Shown: positions 9,474-19,184, numbered from the stretch's first letter. The stretch is 64,000 nucleotides of DNA from Streptosporangium sp. NBC_01755 (GCF_035917995.1 NZ_CP109131.1:4464001-4528000); one strand, 5' to 3'. The notes: generated by a model from the sequence alone, not told the origin. Program-made: numbers and translations.

Positions 9474-9901
9474 GGAGTGGGGGAAGGGCCACGGCGGATA
9501 CCGGGTCGTCGGATGCCGGCCTGTGGCGTGGGCCGCCTCGGGATTCAGGTGGGACTCCGGATGGCCTCGACCGGGGCGGTCCGCTGGGAGATCCGGCCTG
9601 ACCGGGCCGCCGGAGTGCTGGTCTGACCAGGCTGGACATGCCACAATGAGGCCACGGGCATTCGCGCGTCGAGCCGTGCCGTCCATCCCTTCAGGGATCT
9701 GCGGTATCCTTTGTAGCGGTTGTGTCAAGGTGCCGGCCGTGTGTTTCGCATTTCCTCGCCCGGTGCCGTACACTCCTTCTTCGGTTCACTATGACCATTG
9801 CGCGTCGGCGGTGTCGCAACCGCCGCTCTCATCGAAGCGCTGGGTCGCGGCTGCTTAGTGTTCCGAAGCCTCAGACGACCGATCAGTGAAACGCGAGGGA
9901 C
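9474..9901 (+). other. 428-bp spacer before infA
   Basis: No convincing gene is visible. A perfect CGGCGGT-GTCGCA-ACCGCCG hairpin lies near 9807-9826. TACACT (9769-9774) could be a -10 for infA, but no good -35 lies 16-18 bp upstream. The segment probably holds the promoter and leader of the infA-rpmJ-rpsM transcript, without a clear signature that I can defend. Confidence 0.35.
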
Positions 9902-10123
9902 ATGGCCAAGAAAGACGGCGCCATCGAGATCGAGGGCACTGTGGTTGAGTCGCTCCCGAACGCGATGTTCAGGGTGCAACTCGATAACGGCCATAAGGTC
10001 CTGGCCCACATCAGCGGGCGGATGCGGATGCACTACATCCGGATCCTTCCTGACGACAGGGTTGTCGTCGAACTGAGCCCCTACGACCTCAGTCGTGGGC
10101 GGATCGTCTACCGATACAAGTAA
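9902..10123 (+). CDS. infA: Translation initiation factor IF-1
   Basis: IF-1 occupies the ribosomal A site during initiation. The 73-residue OB-fold protein ([48 protein letters not shown]) is full length and near identical to other bacterial IF-1. GCGAGGGA precedes the ATG. The order infA-rpmJ-rpsM-rpsK-rpsD-rpoA-rplQ is the standard alpha operon. Confidence 0.98.
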   Translation: MAKKDGAIEIEGTVVESLPNAMFRVQLDNGHKVLAHISGRMRMHYIRILPDDRVVVELSPYDLSRGRIVYRYK

Positions 10124-10146
10124 GCGTCTGAGGGACGAATAGGACT

Positions 10147-10260
10147 ATGAAGGTCAAGCCGAGCGTCAAGAAGATCTGTGACAAGTGCAAGGTGATTCGC
10201 CGGCACGGTCGCGTCATGGTGATCTGCGACAACCTGCGCCACAAGCAGCGCCAGGGCTAG
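10147..10260 (+). CDS. rpmJ: 50S ribosomal protein L36, zinc form
   Basis: This very short gene encodes 37 residues, [20 protein letters not shown] and so on. Cys11, Cys14, Cys27 and His32 form the CCCH zinc ribbon of the canonical L36; zinc-free paralogues lack these. It lies between infA and rpsM as in most actinobacteria. Confidence 0.95.
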   Translation: MKVKPSVKKICDKCKVIRRHGRVMVICDNLRHKQRQG

Positions 10261-10470
10261 TCGTTCCAACAGGCCCCACGAGAGTCCGCTCCTAAGAGGA
10301 GGGCTCGGCACATGTGGGGTTTTCAAGGTAATCGCGTTTCACACCTGCGTCGGCGGCTCGCGCCGTACCCCGCAGGAGACCCCCGGTCGGAGGCCGGGGC
10401 CCTCACCCCGGGCATGGGGAGGGGAAGTGAGGCGTAGGACCTCCGCCACAACGAAGGAGAATGCCCGACC
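10261..10470 (+). other. rpmJ-rpsM spacer with nested inverted repeats
   Basis: The 210-bp gap carries several possible stems. CTCCT-AAG-AGGAG (10289-10301) lies inside a longer CCCCAC (10274-10279)/GTGGGG (10314-10319) pair. Further down are a CCCCGGTC/GGCCGGGG pair and a CCTCAC/GTGAGG pair close to rpsM. In E. coli the alpha mRNA leader folds into a pseudoknot bound by S4; whether this leader works alike is not shown. CGAAGGAG precedes the rpsM ATG. Confidence 0.45.
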
Positions 10471-10851
10471 ATGGCTCGCCTGGTTGGCGTCGACCTCCCC
10501 CGCGACAAGCGGCTGGAGATCGCTCTCACCTACATTTTCGGGATCGGCCGCACGCGCGCGCTCGAAACCCTCAAGGCCACCGGTGTGAACGGCGACCTCC
10601 GCGTTCACCAGCTCACGGACGAGGAACTCGTCCCGCTGCGCGACTACATCGAGGCGAACTACAAGATCGAGGGTGACCTCCGTCGCGAAGTTCAGGCCGA
10701 CATCCGTCGCAAGATCGAGATTCAGTGCTACCAGGGCATCCGGCACCGCCGTGGCCTTCCCGTGCACGGTCAGCGCACGCAGACCAACGCACGCACCCGT
10801 AAGGGCAAGAAGAAGACCGTGGCCGGTAAGAAGAAGCCCGGTAAGAAGTAG
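10471..10851 (+). CDS. rpsM: 30S ribosomal protein S13
   Basis: S13 contacts L5 and P-site tRNA through its basic tail. The 126-residue product has [20 protein letters not shown], the helix-two-turn region [13 protein letters not shown], and the C-terminal block [20 protein letters not shown] followed by a lysine-rich tail. It is the first gene of the rpsM-rpsK-rpsD-rpoA-rplQ stretch. Confidence 0.98.
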   Translation: MARLVGVDLPRDKRLEIALTYIFGIGRTRALETLKATGVNGDLRVHQLTDEELVPLRDYIEANYKIEGDLRREVQADIRRKIEIQCYQGIRHRRGLPVHGQRTQTNARTRKGKKKTVAGKKKPGKK

Positions 10852-10896
10852 TCCGCGTAGCCGCAGGACCGAAGACCTCAGGAGTGAAGGCAAAGA

Positions 10897-11301
10897 ATGC
10901 CTCCTAAGAGCCGCCAGGGTGCACCGAAGAAGGTGCGCCGCAAGGAAAAGAAGAACGTCGCTCACGGGCACGCCCACATCAAGAGCACGTTCAACAACAC
11001 GATCGTTTCGATCACCGACCCGAGTGGGAACGTGATCTCCTGGGCCAGTGCCGGCCACGTCGGGTTCAAGGGCTCTCGCAAGTCCACCCCGTTCGCCGCG
11101 CAGATGGCCGCGGAGAACGCCGCCCGCCGCGCCATGGAGCACGGCATGCGCAAGGTCGACGTCTTCGTCAAGGGCCCCGGCTCCGGTCGTGAGACCGCGA
11201 TCCGCTCGCTGCAGGCGACGGGTCTTGAGGTCGGATCCATCCAGGACGTCACCCCCGTGCCGCACAACGGCTGCCGTCCGCCTAAGCGCCGTCGCGTCTG
11301 A
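10897..11301 (+). CDS. rpsK: 30S ribosomal protein S11
   Basis: S11 lies on the platform by the mRNA exit and Shine-Dalgarno helix. The 134-residue product has [35 protein letters not shown] and the C-terminal [17 protein letters not shown], all diagnostic. The 45-bp gap from rpsM contains CTCAGGAG for initiation. Confidence 0.98.
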   Translation: MPPKSRQGAPKKVRRKEKKNVAHGHAHIKSTFNNTIVSITDPSGNVISWASAGHVGFKGSRKSTPFAAQMAAENAARRAMEHGMRKVDVFVKGPGSGRETAIRSLQATGLEVGSIQDVTPVPHNGCRPPKRRRV

Positions 11302-11320
11302 GCCCAGGAGAAGATAGAAA

Positions 11321-11947
11321 ATGGCTCGTTACACGGGTGCGGACTGCAAGCTCTGCCGTAGGGAGAAGACCAAGCTCTTCCTCAAGGGCAAGAAGTGCGA
11401 GTCCGCGAAGTGCCCCATCGAGATCCGTCCTTACCCGCCGGGTGAGCACGGCCGCGGCCGTCCCAAGGAGTCTGAGTACCAGCTCCAGCTTCGTGAGAAG
11501 CAGAAGACCCGCCGCATCTACGGCGTCCTCGAGAAGCAGTTCCACAACTACTACGAGGAAGCCAACCGCAAGACCGGCAAGACCGGTGAGAACCTCCTCC
11601 AGATCCTGGAGAGCCGTCTCGACAACGTGGTCTATCGCGCCGGTTTCGCCGAGTCGCGCGACGCCGCCCGCCAGCAGGTCCGTCACGGCCACATCCTGGT
11701 GAACGGCAAGAAGGTCGACATCCCGTCGTACCGGGTGCGCGAGCACGACATCGTCGAGGTCCGCGAGAAGTCGCGCAACCTCCTGCCCTACGAGGTGGCC
11801 CGCGCCACCGCCGGTGACAAGACGTACCCGGCGTGGCTCGGCGTCGTCCCGGACGCGCTGCGCGTCCTGGTCCACCAGCTCCCGGTCCGTCAGCAGATCG
11901 ACACCCAGGTCCAGGAGCAGTTGATCGTCGAGCTCTACTCCAAGTAG
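11321..11947 (+). CDS. rpsD: 30S ribosomal protein S4, zinc-finger form
   Basis: S4 nucleates assembly of the 30S body and contributes to fidelity; in E. coli it represses the alpha operon. The 208-residue protein carries Cys9, Cys12, Cys26 and Cys31, the C+ zinc-binding form, and an S4 RNA-binding domain around [21 protein letters not shown] perfect hairpin follows before rpoA. Confidence 0.98.
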   Translation: MARYTGADCKLCRREKTKLFLKGKKCESAKCPIEIRPYPPGEHGRGRPKESEYQLQLREKQKTRRIYGVLEKQFHNYYEEANRKTGKTGENLLQILESRLDNVVYRAGFAESRDAARQQVRHGHILVNGKKVDIPSYRVREHDIVEVREKSRNLLPYEVARATAGDKTYPAWLGVVPDALRVLVHQLPVRQQIDTQVQEQLIVELYSK

Positions 11948-11956
11948 CGGCTCCTC

Positions 11957-11989
11957 AGGTGCCGTGCGGCGATCTGCCGCACGGCACCT
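11957..11989 (+). terminator. Perfect 14-bp hairpin between rpsD and rpoA
   Basis: Arms 11957-11970 and 11976-11989 are exact reverse complements around a five-base loop (GATCT). The tract after it (ATGCTGTTGTT) is only moderately T-rich. It may attenuate transcription so that rpoA and rplQ are expressed at a different level from the ribosomal genes upstream. Confidence 0.65.
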
Positions 11990-12046
11990 ATGCTGTTGTT
12001 CGAGCGGCGTCAAATAGCGGGCGCCGTCATGCAAGGGAGATTTCAC

Positions 12047-13063
12047 ATGCTGATCGCTCAGCGTCCCTCCCTCCTCGAGGAGTCACTCGAGGAGACCCGG
12101 TCCAAGTTCATCATCGAGCCGCTGGAGCCGGGTTTCGGCTACACCATCGGCAACTCGCTGCGGCGCACGCTGCTGTCGTCCATCCCGGGCGCGGCGGTGA
12201 CCAGCATCCGCATCGAGGGCGTGCTGCACGAGTTCACCACCGTGCCGGGTGTCAAGGAGGATGTCACCGACATCATCCTGAACCTCAAGGACCTGGTCGT
12301 CTCCTCCGAGCACGACGAGCCGGTGGTGATGTACCTGCGCAAGCAGGGCCCCGGTGACGTCACCGCCGCCGACATCGCGCCTCCGGCCGGTGTCGAGGTG
12401 CACAACCCCGAGCTGCGCATCGCCACCCTGAACGGCAAGGCGAAGCTGGAGATGGAGCTGACCGTCGAGCGCGGTCGCGGTTACGTCTCCGCCGCGCAGA
12501 ACAAGCAGCCGGGCCAGGAGATCGGTCGCATCCCGATCGACTCCATCTACTCCCCGGTGCTCAAGGTCACCTACAAGGTCGAGGCGACCCGTGTCGAGCA
12601 GCGCACCGACTTCGACCGTCTGATCCTGGACGTCGAGACCAAGCCGTGCATGAAGCCCCGCGACGCGGTGGCCTCCGCGGGCAAGACCCTCGTCGAGCTG
12701 TTCGGCCTCGCCCGCGAGCTGAACGTCGAGGCCGAGGGCATCGACATCGGCCCGTCGCCGACGGACGCGGCCCTGGCCGCCGACCTGGCGCTGCCGATCG
12801 AGGAGCTGAACCTCACGGTCCGCTCCTACAACTGTCTCAAGCGCGAGGGCATCCACACCGTGGGTGAGCTCGTGGCGCGCAGCGAGCAGGACCTCCTCGA
12901 TATAAGGAATTTCGGTGCGAAGTCCATCGAAGAGGTCAAGCAGAAGCTGCACGAGATGACGCTCGCGCTCAAGGACTCCCCGCCCGGGTTCGACCCGAGC
13001 GCGGTGGCCGGTGGCGGCTACGACGACGACGACAGCGCCTACGTCGAGACCGAGCAGTACTGA
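12047..13063 (+). CDS. rpoA: DNA-directed RNA polymerase subunit alpha
   Basis: Alpha dimerises to start RNA polymerase assembly and its C-terminal domain contacts UP elements and activators. The start at ATG 12047 gives [20 protein letters not shown], the usual actinobacterial N-terminus, with AGGGAGA upstream; in-frame codons further upstream would overlap the hairpin. The 338-residue protein has the N-terminal dimerisation block ([20 protein letters not shown]) and alphaCTD (about residues 250-315, [32 protein letters not shown]), then an acidic tail. Confidence 0.98.
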   Translation: MLIAQRPSLLEESLEETRSKFIIEPLEPGFGYTIGNSLRRTLLSSIPGAAVTSIRIEGVLHEFTTVPGVKEDVTDIILNLKDLVVSSEHDEPVVMYLRKQGPGDVTAADIAPPAGVEVHNPELRIATLNGKAKLEMELTVERGRGYVSAAQNKQPGQEIGRIPIDSIYSPVLKVTYKVEATRVEQRTDFDRLILDVETKPCMKPRDAVASAGKTLVELFGLARELNVEAEGIDIGPSPTDAALAADLALPIEELNLTVRSYNCLKREGIHTVGELVARSEQDLLDIRNFGAKSIEEVKQKLHEMTLALKDSPPGFDPSAVAGGGYDDDDSAYVETEQY

Positions 13064-13152
13064 TTTTTCTGTGACGGGGATCGTGAGCGACTCCCCGGCC
13101 CGACCCCGGTACCTCGTACGGCCGGGGCGGGTTTACTCCCAAGGAGAACGTT

Positions 13153-13746
13153 ATGCCTAGGCCCACCAAGGGTGCCCGTCTCGGTGGCAGCCCGGCCCAC
13201 GAGCGGCTGATCCTGGCGAACCTCGCCACCCAGCTGTTCCAGCACGGCCGGATCAAGACCACCGAGGCCAAGGCGAAGCGTCTGCGCCCGCTGGCGGAGA
13301 AGCTGATCACCAAGGCGAAGAAGGGCGACATGCACAACCGTCGCCAGGTGCTGACCGTCGTCCGGGACAAGGGCGTCGTCCACCACCTCTTCACCGAGAT
13401 CGCCTCGACCTTCGCCGAGCGTCCCGGCGGCTACACCCGGATTACCAAGATCGGGCTTCGCAAGGGCGACGCCGCCCCGATGGCCGTGATCGAGCTGGTG
13501 TCCGAGCCGCTGAACACGGTTCGCGTCGGCCAGGCCAAGGCCGCCCCGGCCGCCAAGGTCGAGGAGACCAAGGTGGAGGAGGCCAAGGTGGAGGAGGCCA
13601 AGGTGGAGGAGGCCAAGGTCGAGGAGGCCAAGGTCGAGGAGACCGAGGTCGAGGAGACCGAGGTCGAGGGCGCCGAGGAGCCGAAGGCCGCTGAGGCGAC
13701 CGAGGCTCCCGCCGAGGAGACCGAGGCCAAGAAGGACAACGCCTGA
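13153..13746 (+). CDS. rplQ: 50S ribosomal protein L17 with repetitive acidic tail
   Basis: L17 lies near the exit tunnel of the large subunit. The first 120 or so residues are the ordinary L17 domain ([54 protein letters not shown]). The protein is then extended to 197 residues by a tail of eight five-residue units of the form [A/T][K/E]VEE (about residues 134-173), then further Glu/Ala-rich sequence. Acidic L17 tails are common in actinobacteria; this exact repeat looks like a recent microexpansion. CAAGGAGAA precedes the ATG. A terminator follows. Confidence 0.97.
   Translation: MPRPTKGARLGGSPAHERLILANLATQLFQHGRIKTTEAKAKRLRPLAEKLITKAKKGDMHNRRQVLTVVRDKGVVHHLFTEIASTFAERPGGYTRITKIGLRKGDAAPMAVIELVSEPLNTVRVGQAKAAPAAKVEETKVEEAKVEEAKVEEAKVEEAKVEETEVEETEVEGAEEPKAAEATEAPAEETEAKKDNA
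13552..13671 (+). repeat. Eight tandem 15-bp units inside rplQ
   Basis: Units of the form GCCAAGGTSGAGGAG repeat eight times in frame (120 bp). Units 3 and 4 are identical, as are 1, 5 and 6 apart from scattered changes at unit edges; the last two shift to ACCGAGGTCGAG. In-frame units mean that slippage changes tail length without breaking L17. Confidence 0.9.
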
Positions 13747-13767
13747 TCTTTCAGGCCCCGTGAACGG

Positions 13768-13806
13768 GCCCGGCACTCCCTCCACCGGGATGCCGGGCTC
13801 TTTCCG
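13768..13806 (+). terminator. Terminator at end of alpha operon
   Basis: GCCCGGCA (13768-13775) pairs with TGCCGGGC (13791-13798), with an inner TCCC/GGGA pair and a bulged C. The T-rich tract TCTTTCCGTT follows. This looks like an intrinsic terminator after rplQ; truA starts 38 bp later and may have read-through expression. Confidence 0.7.
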
Positions 13807-13835
13807 TTCTCCGAGAGTCTTTCGAGAGGAGCATC

Positions 13836-14717
13836 GTGGTACGGCTGAGGCTGGATCTCGCCTATGACGGCACCGATTTCTCCGGCTGGGCCAGGCAGCC
13901 GGGACGGCGTACGGTCCAGGGGGAGATCGAGGAGGCGCTCGGCAGGATCCTCCGGCTTCCCGAGCCTCCGGCACTGACCGTGGCGGGGCGGACCGACGCG
14001 GGTGTGCACGCCCGCGGCCAGGTGGCCCATGTCGACCTGGACGCCGACGCGCTCGGCGCGCTGGACGGCCGCAACCACCGTGGGGCGCCCGCGGGCCAGG
14101 AGCCCGGATCGGTGGAGAAACTCGACGAGAGGCTCTCTGCCATGCGCAGGAGGCTCGCCGGAGTCCTCCCCCCGGATATACGTGTACATCTCGCCACGGT
14201 GGCTCCTGAAGGCTTTGACGCGCGGTTCTCGGCACTGTCAAGGCGATACGCCTACCGGATCTCCGACGCCCCGGGCGGGGTCGACCCGCTCCGCCGTCGG
14301 GAGGTCGTCTGGTACAGCCGGCCCCTGGACGTGGACAGGCTCAACGCGGCCGCCGCCGGTCTCCTCGGTGAGCACGACTTCGCCGCGTTCTGCAAGAGGC
14401 GTGAGGGTGCGACCACGATCCGTGAGCTACAGCGGCTCGACTGGGTCCGCGAGGACGGGCTCGTCGTGGCGACGGTCGTGGCCGACGCCTTCTGCCACTC
14501 CATGGTCCGGGCGCTCGTCGGGTCGCTGCTGCCCGTCGGTGAGGGCAGGCTCGCGGTCGAGTGGCCGAAAGGGGTGCTGGCGCAGGCCGTACGGGACTCG
14601 GGGGTGCATGTCGCGCCCGCGCACGGGCTCTGTCTTGAGGAGGTGCGCTACCCCGGCGCCGAGGAACTCGCCCGGCGGGCCGCGGAGACCCGCCGGGTGC
14701 GCACGCTCAGTTCGTGA
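13836..14717 (+). CDS. truA: tRNA pseudouridine(38-40) synthase
   Basis: TruA converts uridines 38-40 of the tRNA anticodon arm to pseudouridine. The 293-residue protein has the N-terminal [20 protein letters not shown], the catalytic block [15 protein letters not shown] with the nucleophilic Asp, and [13 protein letters not shown]. Residues about 75-100 hold a hydrophilic insertion not typical of short TruA proteins. It starts with GTG behind GAGAGGAG. Its last 11 bases overlap, tail to tail, the 3' end of the next minus-strand gene. The rplQ-truA order is common in actinobacteria. Confidence 0.96.
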   Translation: MVRLRLDLAYDGTDFSGWARQPGRRTVQGEIEEALGRILRLPEPPALTVAGRTDAGVHARGQVAHVDLDADALGALDGRNHRGAPAGQEPGSVEKLDERLSAMRRRLAGVLPPDIRVHLATVAPEGFDARFSALSRRYAYRISDAPGGVDPLRRREVVWYSRPLDVDRLNAAAAGLLGEHDFAAFCKRREGATTIRELQRLDWVREDGLVVATVVADAFCHSMVRALVGSLLPVGEGRLAVEWPKGVLAQAVRDSGVHVAPAHGLCLEEVRYPGAEELARRAAETRRVRTLSS

Positions 14718-16407
14718 CGCGACGCTCCACGACCTTCGCGGTCTGGTCGCGGAAGGCGCCGCTGACCTTGCCCAGCGCCTTCTCCTTGGCCGTCGGCGTG
14801 TGGCCGTCGCTGTAGGTGGCGTAGCTGAACACGATGTAGCGACCCCACACCATCCCGGCCGCGTAGCCGCCCGCGATGTGCACCCGCTCGCCTCCCGTGC
14901 CGGCGGCCGAGGGCAGGCCACGGAACCAGAGGTTGCTCTCCAGGTTCTTGGCCTGGTCGGAGGCGACCGCGGACTCGCGGGTGGGCAGCACGGCGATCCC
15001 GGTGGTCACGGCGTATCTGCGCTTGCTGTCCACGTACGTCGCCCGCAGCACCCGGCGGCACTCCTGGCTGCGCAGGGTGCTGGCGAACCTGCCGGTCGCG
15101 GCCTTCTGGCACTGCTCGGTGACGTTGGTCTTGACCCGGGTGAACGTCGCCCCGGCCACGGACACCTTCTTGACGAAGGTGTCGGCCACCGTCATCTTTC
15201 CCGGATCGGTCCTCTCGGAGTTGAGCATCGTGGTGTTGATCGGCTCGGGCTCACTGGTGATGTCGAGTTCGTCGGTGGGGTCGATCTTTCCCGAACCGGG
15301 GATCGGATCCGTCGCGTTCGCCTCCTGCTTGGCACTGAAGGACTGGTAGGCGAAGAAGGCTCCGATGCCGATGCCGACCATCACGACCGCGACCACGGCC
15401 GCGAGCAGCGTCGTGCCGGCCCTGCTGCGGGCCGGTGGGGGAAGGGCGGGCGGGGGCTCGGGGGTGAACGCGGAGAGTGGGGTGAACGCCCCGCGCGTCA
15501 TCGCCGGGTCACTCGGGGGGACGGGCGGCCCGCTCACGGCTGAGGACGCCACCGGCAGGGGAGGGAACGTGGGAAGCGGGGACCGCGGGGCGATCGCCGG
15601 AACACCGCTGGGCGGGGTGACCTGGTCCGCGGGGGGGAAGGACGGGGGCGGGCCGGCGGGGGCCGCCTGGGGAGGTGTCCGGGCGGGGACGGTCTGTTCG
15701 GCGGCGGGTGGGGGCAGCTGCGAGATCGGCTCCGGCGCGGCTGTCACGGGTTGCGCGACGGGCACGGGCACGGGGGGCTGAGCCGTCGGCACGGACCGGT
15801 CGCCGTCCTGGGGGCCCGCCTGGGCGGGGGCCGGAGCCTGGAGCGGCGTCTCCCGGTGGGCGAGGGGAGCCTGCGGGGGCGAGGCGGTGCGGGCGCTGAC
15901 CGTTTTCTCGCTCTCGCCGACGCCCTCCTGGAAGGCGGCGTCCGGCGGCCAGACGGCGACGTCGCCGGGTTCTCCCGGGCGGGCGGGCGCCTCCTCGGGG
16001 TCCGTCCACACCGGCTCGCCGGTCGCGGCGGGCCATGGGGTCTCCTGCCCGGACGATGGCCAGACCTGCATTCCCGCGGCGGCCGCGGTGAAGGCCGGAG
16101 GCGGCTGCCAGAGCGGTGCTCCCGGCACGATGGGCGCGGTGGACAGCGGCGGGCCGTCCTCAGGCTGGGCGTACCAGTCGTAGGGGGCTCCGTCGTCGCC
16201 GGGGACCGTCCATGGCTGAGCCGCCCCCGGATCCGTCTTCGGCCACGCGGAAGGGCTGTGGGGCTGCTCGTCACCTGTGACAGGGTCGGTGACAGGGGCC
16301 CGCGGCGCATGGGGCGAGGGCTGGCCGAAACTCGGCGGCGGCGTCGCCGGTGCCGCCGAACCCTCGGCTTCATGTTGGTGCTCGGACCCGGATTCCTGGC
16401 CACGCAT
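14707..16407 (-). CDS. Proline-rich single-pass membrane protein with exported domain
   Basis: The 566-residue product is not a family I can name. The first 320 or so residues are low-complexity Pro/Ala/Gly and should be cytoplasmic. One hydrophobic helix follows (about 328-352, [20 protein letters not shown]), then a 210-residue domain that should lie outside the membrane. That domain has a conserved two-cysteine core (EQC...QEC) and a YSDGHTP motif near the end. The same domain occurs in the next minus-strand gene, so the two are paralogues. Its ATG is at 16407 and its stop lies inside truA's 3' end. Confidence 0.75.
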   Translation of the reverse strand: MRGQESGSEHQHEAEGSAAPATPPPSFGQPSPHAPRAPVTDPVTGDEQPHSPSAWPKTDPGAAQPWTVPGDDGAPYDWYAQPEDGPPLSTAPIVPGAPLWQPPPAFTAAAAGMQVWPSSGQETPWPAATGEPVWTDPEEAPARPGEPGDVAVWPPDAAFQEGVGESEKTVSARTASPPQAPLAHRETPLQAPAPAQAGPQDGDRSVPTAQPPVPVPVAQPVTAAPEPISQLPPPAAEQTVPARTPPQAAPAGPPPSFPPADQVTPPSGVPAIAPRSPLPTFPPLPVASSAVSGPPVPPSDPAMTRGAFTPLSAFTPEPPPALPPPARSRAGTTLLAAVVAVVMVGIGIGAFFAYQSFSAKQEANATDPIPGSGKIDPTDELDITSEPEPINTTMLNSERTDPGKMTVADTFVKKVSVAGATFTRVKTNVTEQCQKAATGRFASTLRSQECRRVLRATYVDSKRRYAVTTGIAVLPTRESAVASDQAKNLESNLWFRGLPSAAGTGGERVHIAGGYAAGMVWGRYIVFSYATYSDGHTPTAKEKALGKVSGAFRDQTAKVVERRVTN

Positions 16408-16502
16408 ACGCGGCAGCCTAGCGACAGCTGAAGATCGTCATGCGGGTATGGCTGTATCGTCTGCCGGATTCATGCCTGAAAGCAGTGGTATGGGGGTCAT
16501 GC

Positions 16503-17438
16503 TCAGGGGCGTTTTCCGGTCAGTGAACGCGACTCCAGTGCGGGGGTGACCGTCGCGTCCGCCGCTCCGAAGGCGGCCTGGTTCAGTTGCTTGACCTCGT
16601 TCTTCTTCGGCAGGTGCCCGTCTTTGTACTGGAACCAGACCATTACCACGTAGTGCCCGTGGCGCCACTCACCAACGAATGCCTCGCCGGTTCCAAGAAG
16701 TTTGGTGACCTTATCCTTACCTGGAAGCGGTTTGATGTACTCCTCCCGCTCCTTGCCCGTGCCGGCCGAGACGACTTTGGTCGCCCCCGCGGACGTCTTG
16801 AGGTTGGCGACCCCCACGGTTCCGATGATCTTCCCCGAGGCGTCGCGGAAGCTGGCGCGCAGGAGCTGTGTGCACTTGGCGGCGCTGAGGGCCTTCTGCA
16901 GCTTTTCCCCCACCACGGCGTTGCCGCACTTCCTGTCCGTCCTGCGCGTGGTCATCAGGTAGTTCTGCTTGCCGATCCGTACCTTCTTGTGCTTGAACAC
17001 CTCGTTCAGGGTGAGTGCGTACGGGTCGGTCGCGCGGGAGGAGGCGAGGCCGAACTTGCCTTTCGCGATGTTGGCGGGCGGCATGAGAGGGGCCTTGGCC
17101 GAGGGAGTCGCCGTCCCGGGCAGCGGGGCGGGGTCGGAGTTGGCCAGTACGGCCAGGCCGATGCCTCCGGCGATCAGCGCGGCGAGCGCTCCGAGCGCGA
17201 TGAAGATCGGGCGGCGTGAGCGGGGGCCCTCGTCGTAAGGGCTCCACATCTCCTTTCGCGGTCGCTCCTGCGGCGGGGAGGGCTGGGAGGGCTGGAGGGG
17301 TTGGGCGGGCGGCGTCGGCGGGGGCTCGGGGGCGCGGTTGTGCGGCGAGGCGTCGAACCAGTGCTGGCCCTGTGCGGGCGGCGACGCGTCAGGCCGGTGG
17401 TAAGGCTGGCGGCGCGGCGGCTCCACGGGAAAACCCAT
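16503..17438 (-). CDS. Membrane protein, paralogue of the upstream-oriented neighbour
   Basis: This 311-residue protein has a Pro/Gln-rich cytoplasmic N-terminus (1-70), one membrane helix (about 77-100, PIFIALGALAALIAGGIGLA) and an exported domain. Its DRKC...AAKCTQLLRASF and FQYKDGHLP segments match EQC...[11 protein letters not shown] and ATYSDGHTP in the protein encoded at 14707-16407, in the same order and spacing. The ATG at 17438 (MGFPVEPPRRQ) is preferred over longer in-frame starts. Function unknown; the domain may be a cell-envelope sensor or adaptor, which is a guess. Confidence 0.75.
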   Translation of the reverse strand: MGFPVEPPRRQPYHRPDASPPAQGQHWFDASPHNRAPEPPPTPPAQPLQPSQPSPPQERPRKEMWSPYDEGPRSRRPIFIALGALAALIAGGIGLAVLANSDPAPLPGTATPSAKAPLMPPANIAKGKFGLASSRATDPYALTLNEVFKHKKVRIGKQNYLMTTRRTDRKCGNAVVGEKLQKALSAAKCTQLLRASFRDASGKIIGTVGVANLKTSAGATKVVSAGTGKEREEYIKPLPGKDKVTKLLGTGEAFVGEWRHGHYVVMVWFQYKDGHLPKKNEVKQLNQAAFGAADATVTPALESRSLTGKRP

Positions 17439-17473
17439 GTGCCGAGCGTAGCCCGGTATCAGGGCCGGTTGGC

Positions 17474-18229
17474 TCAGGAGTATCCGAAGTCCTGGGTCCA
17501 CCACGGCCCCTCGGGCCCCTGGACGGCCCCGACGCCGGTGGCGGTGAGCTCGCAGTTGAGGATGTTGCGCCGGTGGCCGCTGGTCTCCATCCAGCTCCGG
17601 ACCGCCTCGTCGGCAGAGGTGTAACCGCGCCCGATGTTCTCCGCGCCGCCGTCGCGGTAGCCGGTGGCATCCATCCGCTCCCAGGGCGACGTGCCGTTGG
17701 GGGAGGTATGGGAGAGGGTGCCGGCGGACGCCATCCCGGCCGAGTGTCTCCTGGCCGACAGGGTCAGCCTCCTGTCGATGTTGAGCGGCCCGCAGCCGGC
17801 CCGCCTGCGCTCGATGTTGATGAGCCTCACGACCTCACGCTCCATCGCGCCGAGGGCGGAGGTGGCGTCGTCGTCACCGTCGCCGTTGAGGAGATAGCGA
17901 GAGGGGCCGTCGTCGCCGGATCCGCCGGGCGTCGTGCGGGCGTCGTGGGTGGGGCGCGGACGCCGCTCCGCCGGGACGGTCGGGAGGGCGGAGGGACGGG
18001 CGACCCGGGTGAGCGGGGCCCGCTCCACCTGCCCGGCCAGGGCGCCGTTGCTGGGCGTGGGCCTGGTCGACCCGGGGCTGTTCAGGTAGATCTGGTCGGT
18101 GGCCTCCTCCTCGCGGCTGCCCCGGCCGATGATGAAGCCGACCAGCAGAACCGCCATCAGGCACACGAACACCCCCATACGACGCAGGCGCGCTCGCTGG
18201 GTATGCCCGGGGTGAGGAAGCTGCCACAT
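17474..18229 (-). CDS. CAP/SCP-domain (YkwD-like) exported protein
   Basis: The 251-residue protein has a membrane or signal segment at about 19-36 (GVFVCLMAVLLVGFIIG), a low-complexity linker and a CAP domain (about 126-250). CAP landmarks are VVRLINIERRRAGCGPL, RRHSAGMASAGTLSHTSPNG, AENIGRGYTSADEAVRSWM and SGHRRNILN. Bacterial CAP proteins are secreted or anchored and their biochemical role is mostly unknown; several bind lipids or act in the envelope. It shares strand and position with the paralogue pair, so an envelope cluster is likely. Confidence 0.85.
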   Translation of the reverse strand: MWQLPHPGHTQRARLRRMGVFVCLMAVLLVGFIIGRGSREEEATDQIYLNSPGSTRPTPSNGALAGQVERAPLTRVARPSALPTVPAERRPRPTHDARTTPGGSGDDGPSRYLLNGDGDDDATSALGAMEREVVRLINIERRRAGCGPLNIDRRLTLSARRHSAGMASAGTLSHTSPNGTSPWERMDATGYRDGGAENIGRGYTSADEAVRSWMETSGHRRNILNCELTATGVGAVQGPEGPWWTQDFGYS

Positions 18230-18315
18230 ACCGCTGTCAAAGATAGAGATGTTTGCGGTGAGTAAGAAGAGAATGGTGAGAAAGTGTTAGAACCGTCACG
18301 GACCCATGCCCGACG

Positions 18316-18428
18316 CTCTCCGCCGGGCTCCGGTGAGGACCTCCCCGGGAACCTCCGAGTCGACCGTGTGGACGCCGGTGGGGCCTCCCCTCTCCGCCGG
18401 GCTCCGGCTAGGCCTCCCCGGGAACCTC
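18316..18428. repeat. Imperfect 40-bp direct repeat upstream of rplM
   Basis: Copy 1 (18316-18355) and copy 2 (18390-18428) share CTCTCCGCCGGGCTCCGG, then differ at a few bases, then share CCTCCCCGGGAACCTC. The repeat lies in the 511-bp gap between the divergent CAP gene and rplM; apart from this repeat and the promoter at 18536-18565 I see no gene there. An inverted GCTGTCG/CGACAGC pair also occurs at about 18692-18709. Confidence 0.8.
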
Positions 18429-18535
18429 GGTCTCACAGCGCCGGCCACGGCTGATCCCCTGCCTGTGTGGCGGTTCCCCGGCACTGCCGGGTCCCGGGTA
18501 GAATGCCAGGGGCACCGCCGGAGAGGCACGTCTTT

Positions 18536-18565
18536 TTGACTCGCGCTCATCCGCGCCGGTACTCT
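18536..18565 (+). promoter_or_regulatory. Vegetative promoter for rplM-rpsI
   Basis: TTGACT (18536-18541) is followed 18 bp later by TACTCT (18560-18565), a reasonable match to the main sigma factor consensus. It would give a leader of about 170 bases before the rplM GTG. Confidence 0.6.
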
Positions 18566-18740
18566 GCTAGTTCGTTGTGTGCGAATTGGTCTCCTCTGCA
18601 GACCGATACGCGGCGCGTCCGGCGTCATCTCCTCTGTTCTGGAGACGGAAGGTCCGGGCTGTCGTGTGCCCGCACCTACCGACCCATGTTGCTGTCGTCT
18701 CCGACAGCGCCGAAGACGCGACCAAAGAAGGCATACGACC

Positions 18741-19184
18741 GTGCGCACGTACACACCCAAGCCTGCCGAAGTCGAGCGTCAGTGGCACATCATCGATGCC
18801 ACCGACATCGTGCTTGGCCGGCTGGCCAGCCACGTCGCGATCCTGCTTCGCGGTAAGCACAAGCCGACCTTCGCCAACCACGTCGACACCGGTGATTTCG
18901 TCATCATCATCAACGCCGACAAGATCGCGCTGACCGGCAACAAGCTTGAGCAGAAGAAGGCTTACCGCCACTCGGGCTACCCGGGCGGTCTGCGTTCCAT
19001 GACCTACGGCGAGCTCATGGACAAGCGTCCCGACCGCGCCGTCGAGAAGGCCGTGAAGGGCATGCTGCCCAAGAACGCCCTCGGCCGGAAGATGATCAAG
19101 AAGCTCAAGGTCTACTCCGGTTCCGAGCACCCGCACCAGGCGCAGCAGCCGGTGCCCTTCGAGCTCACCCAGATCGCCCAGTAG
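18741..19184 (+). CDS. rplM: 50S ribosomal protein L13
   Basis: L13 is an early assembly protein of the large subunit. The GTG at 18741 gives a 147-residue product, [20 protein letters not shown], of standard size; longer in-frame starts would only add leader sequence. Family blocks are [19 protein letters not shown] and [17 protein letters not shown] lies upstream of the start. rplM-rpsI is the usual pair. Confidence 0.97.
   Translation: MRTYTPKPAEVERQWHIIDATDIVLGRLASHVAILLRGKHKPTFANHVDTGDFVIIINADKIALTGNKLEQKKAYRHSGYPGGLRSMTYGELMDKRPDRAVEKAVKGMLPKNALGRKMIKKLKVYSGSEHPHQAQQPVPFELTQIAQ

Noticed and set aside
15365..15781. Plus-strand frames opposite the proline-rich membrane protein
   Set aside because: They are antisense to a gene with strong codon bias and have Gly/Ala-rich low-complexity products without any motif.
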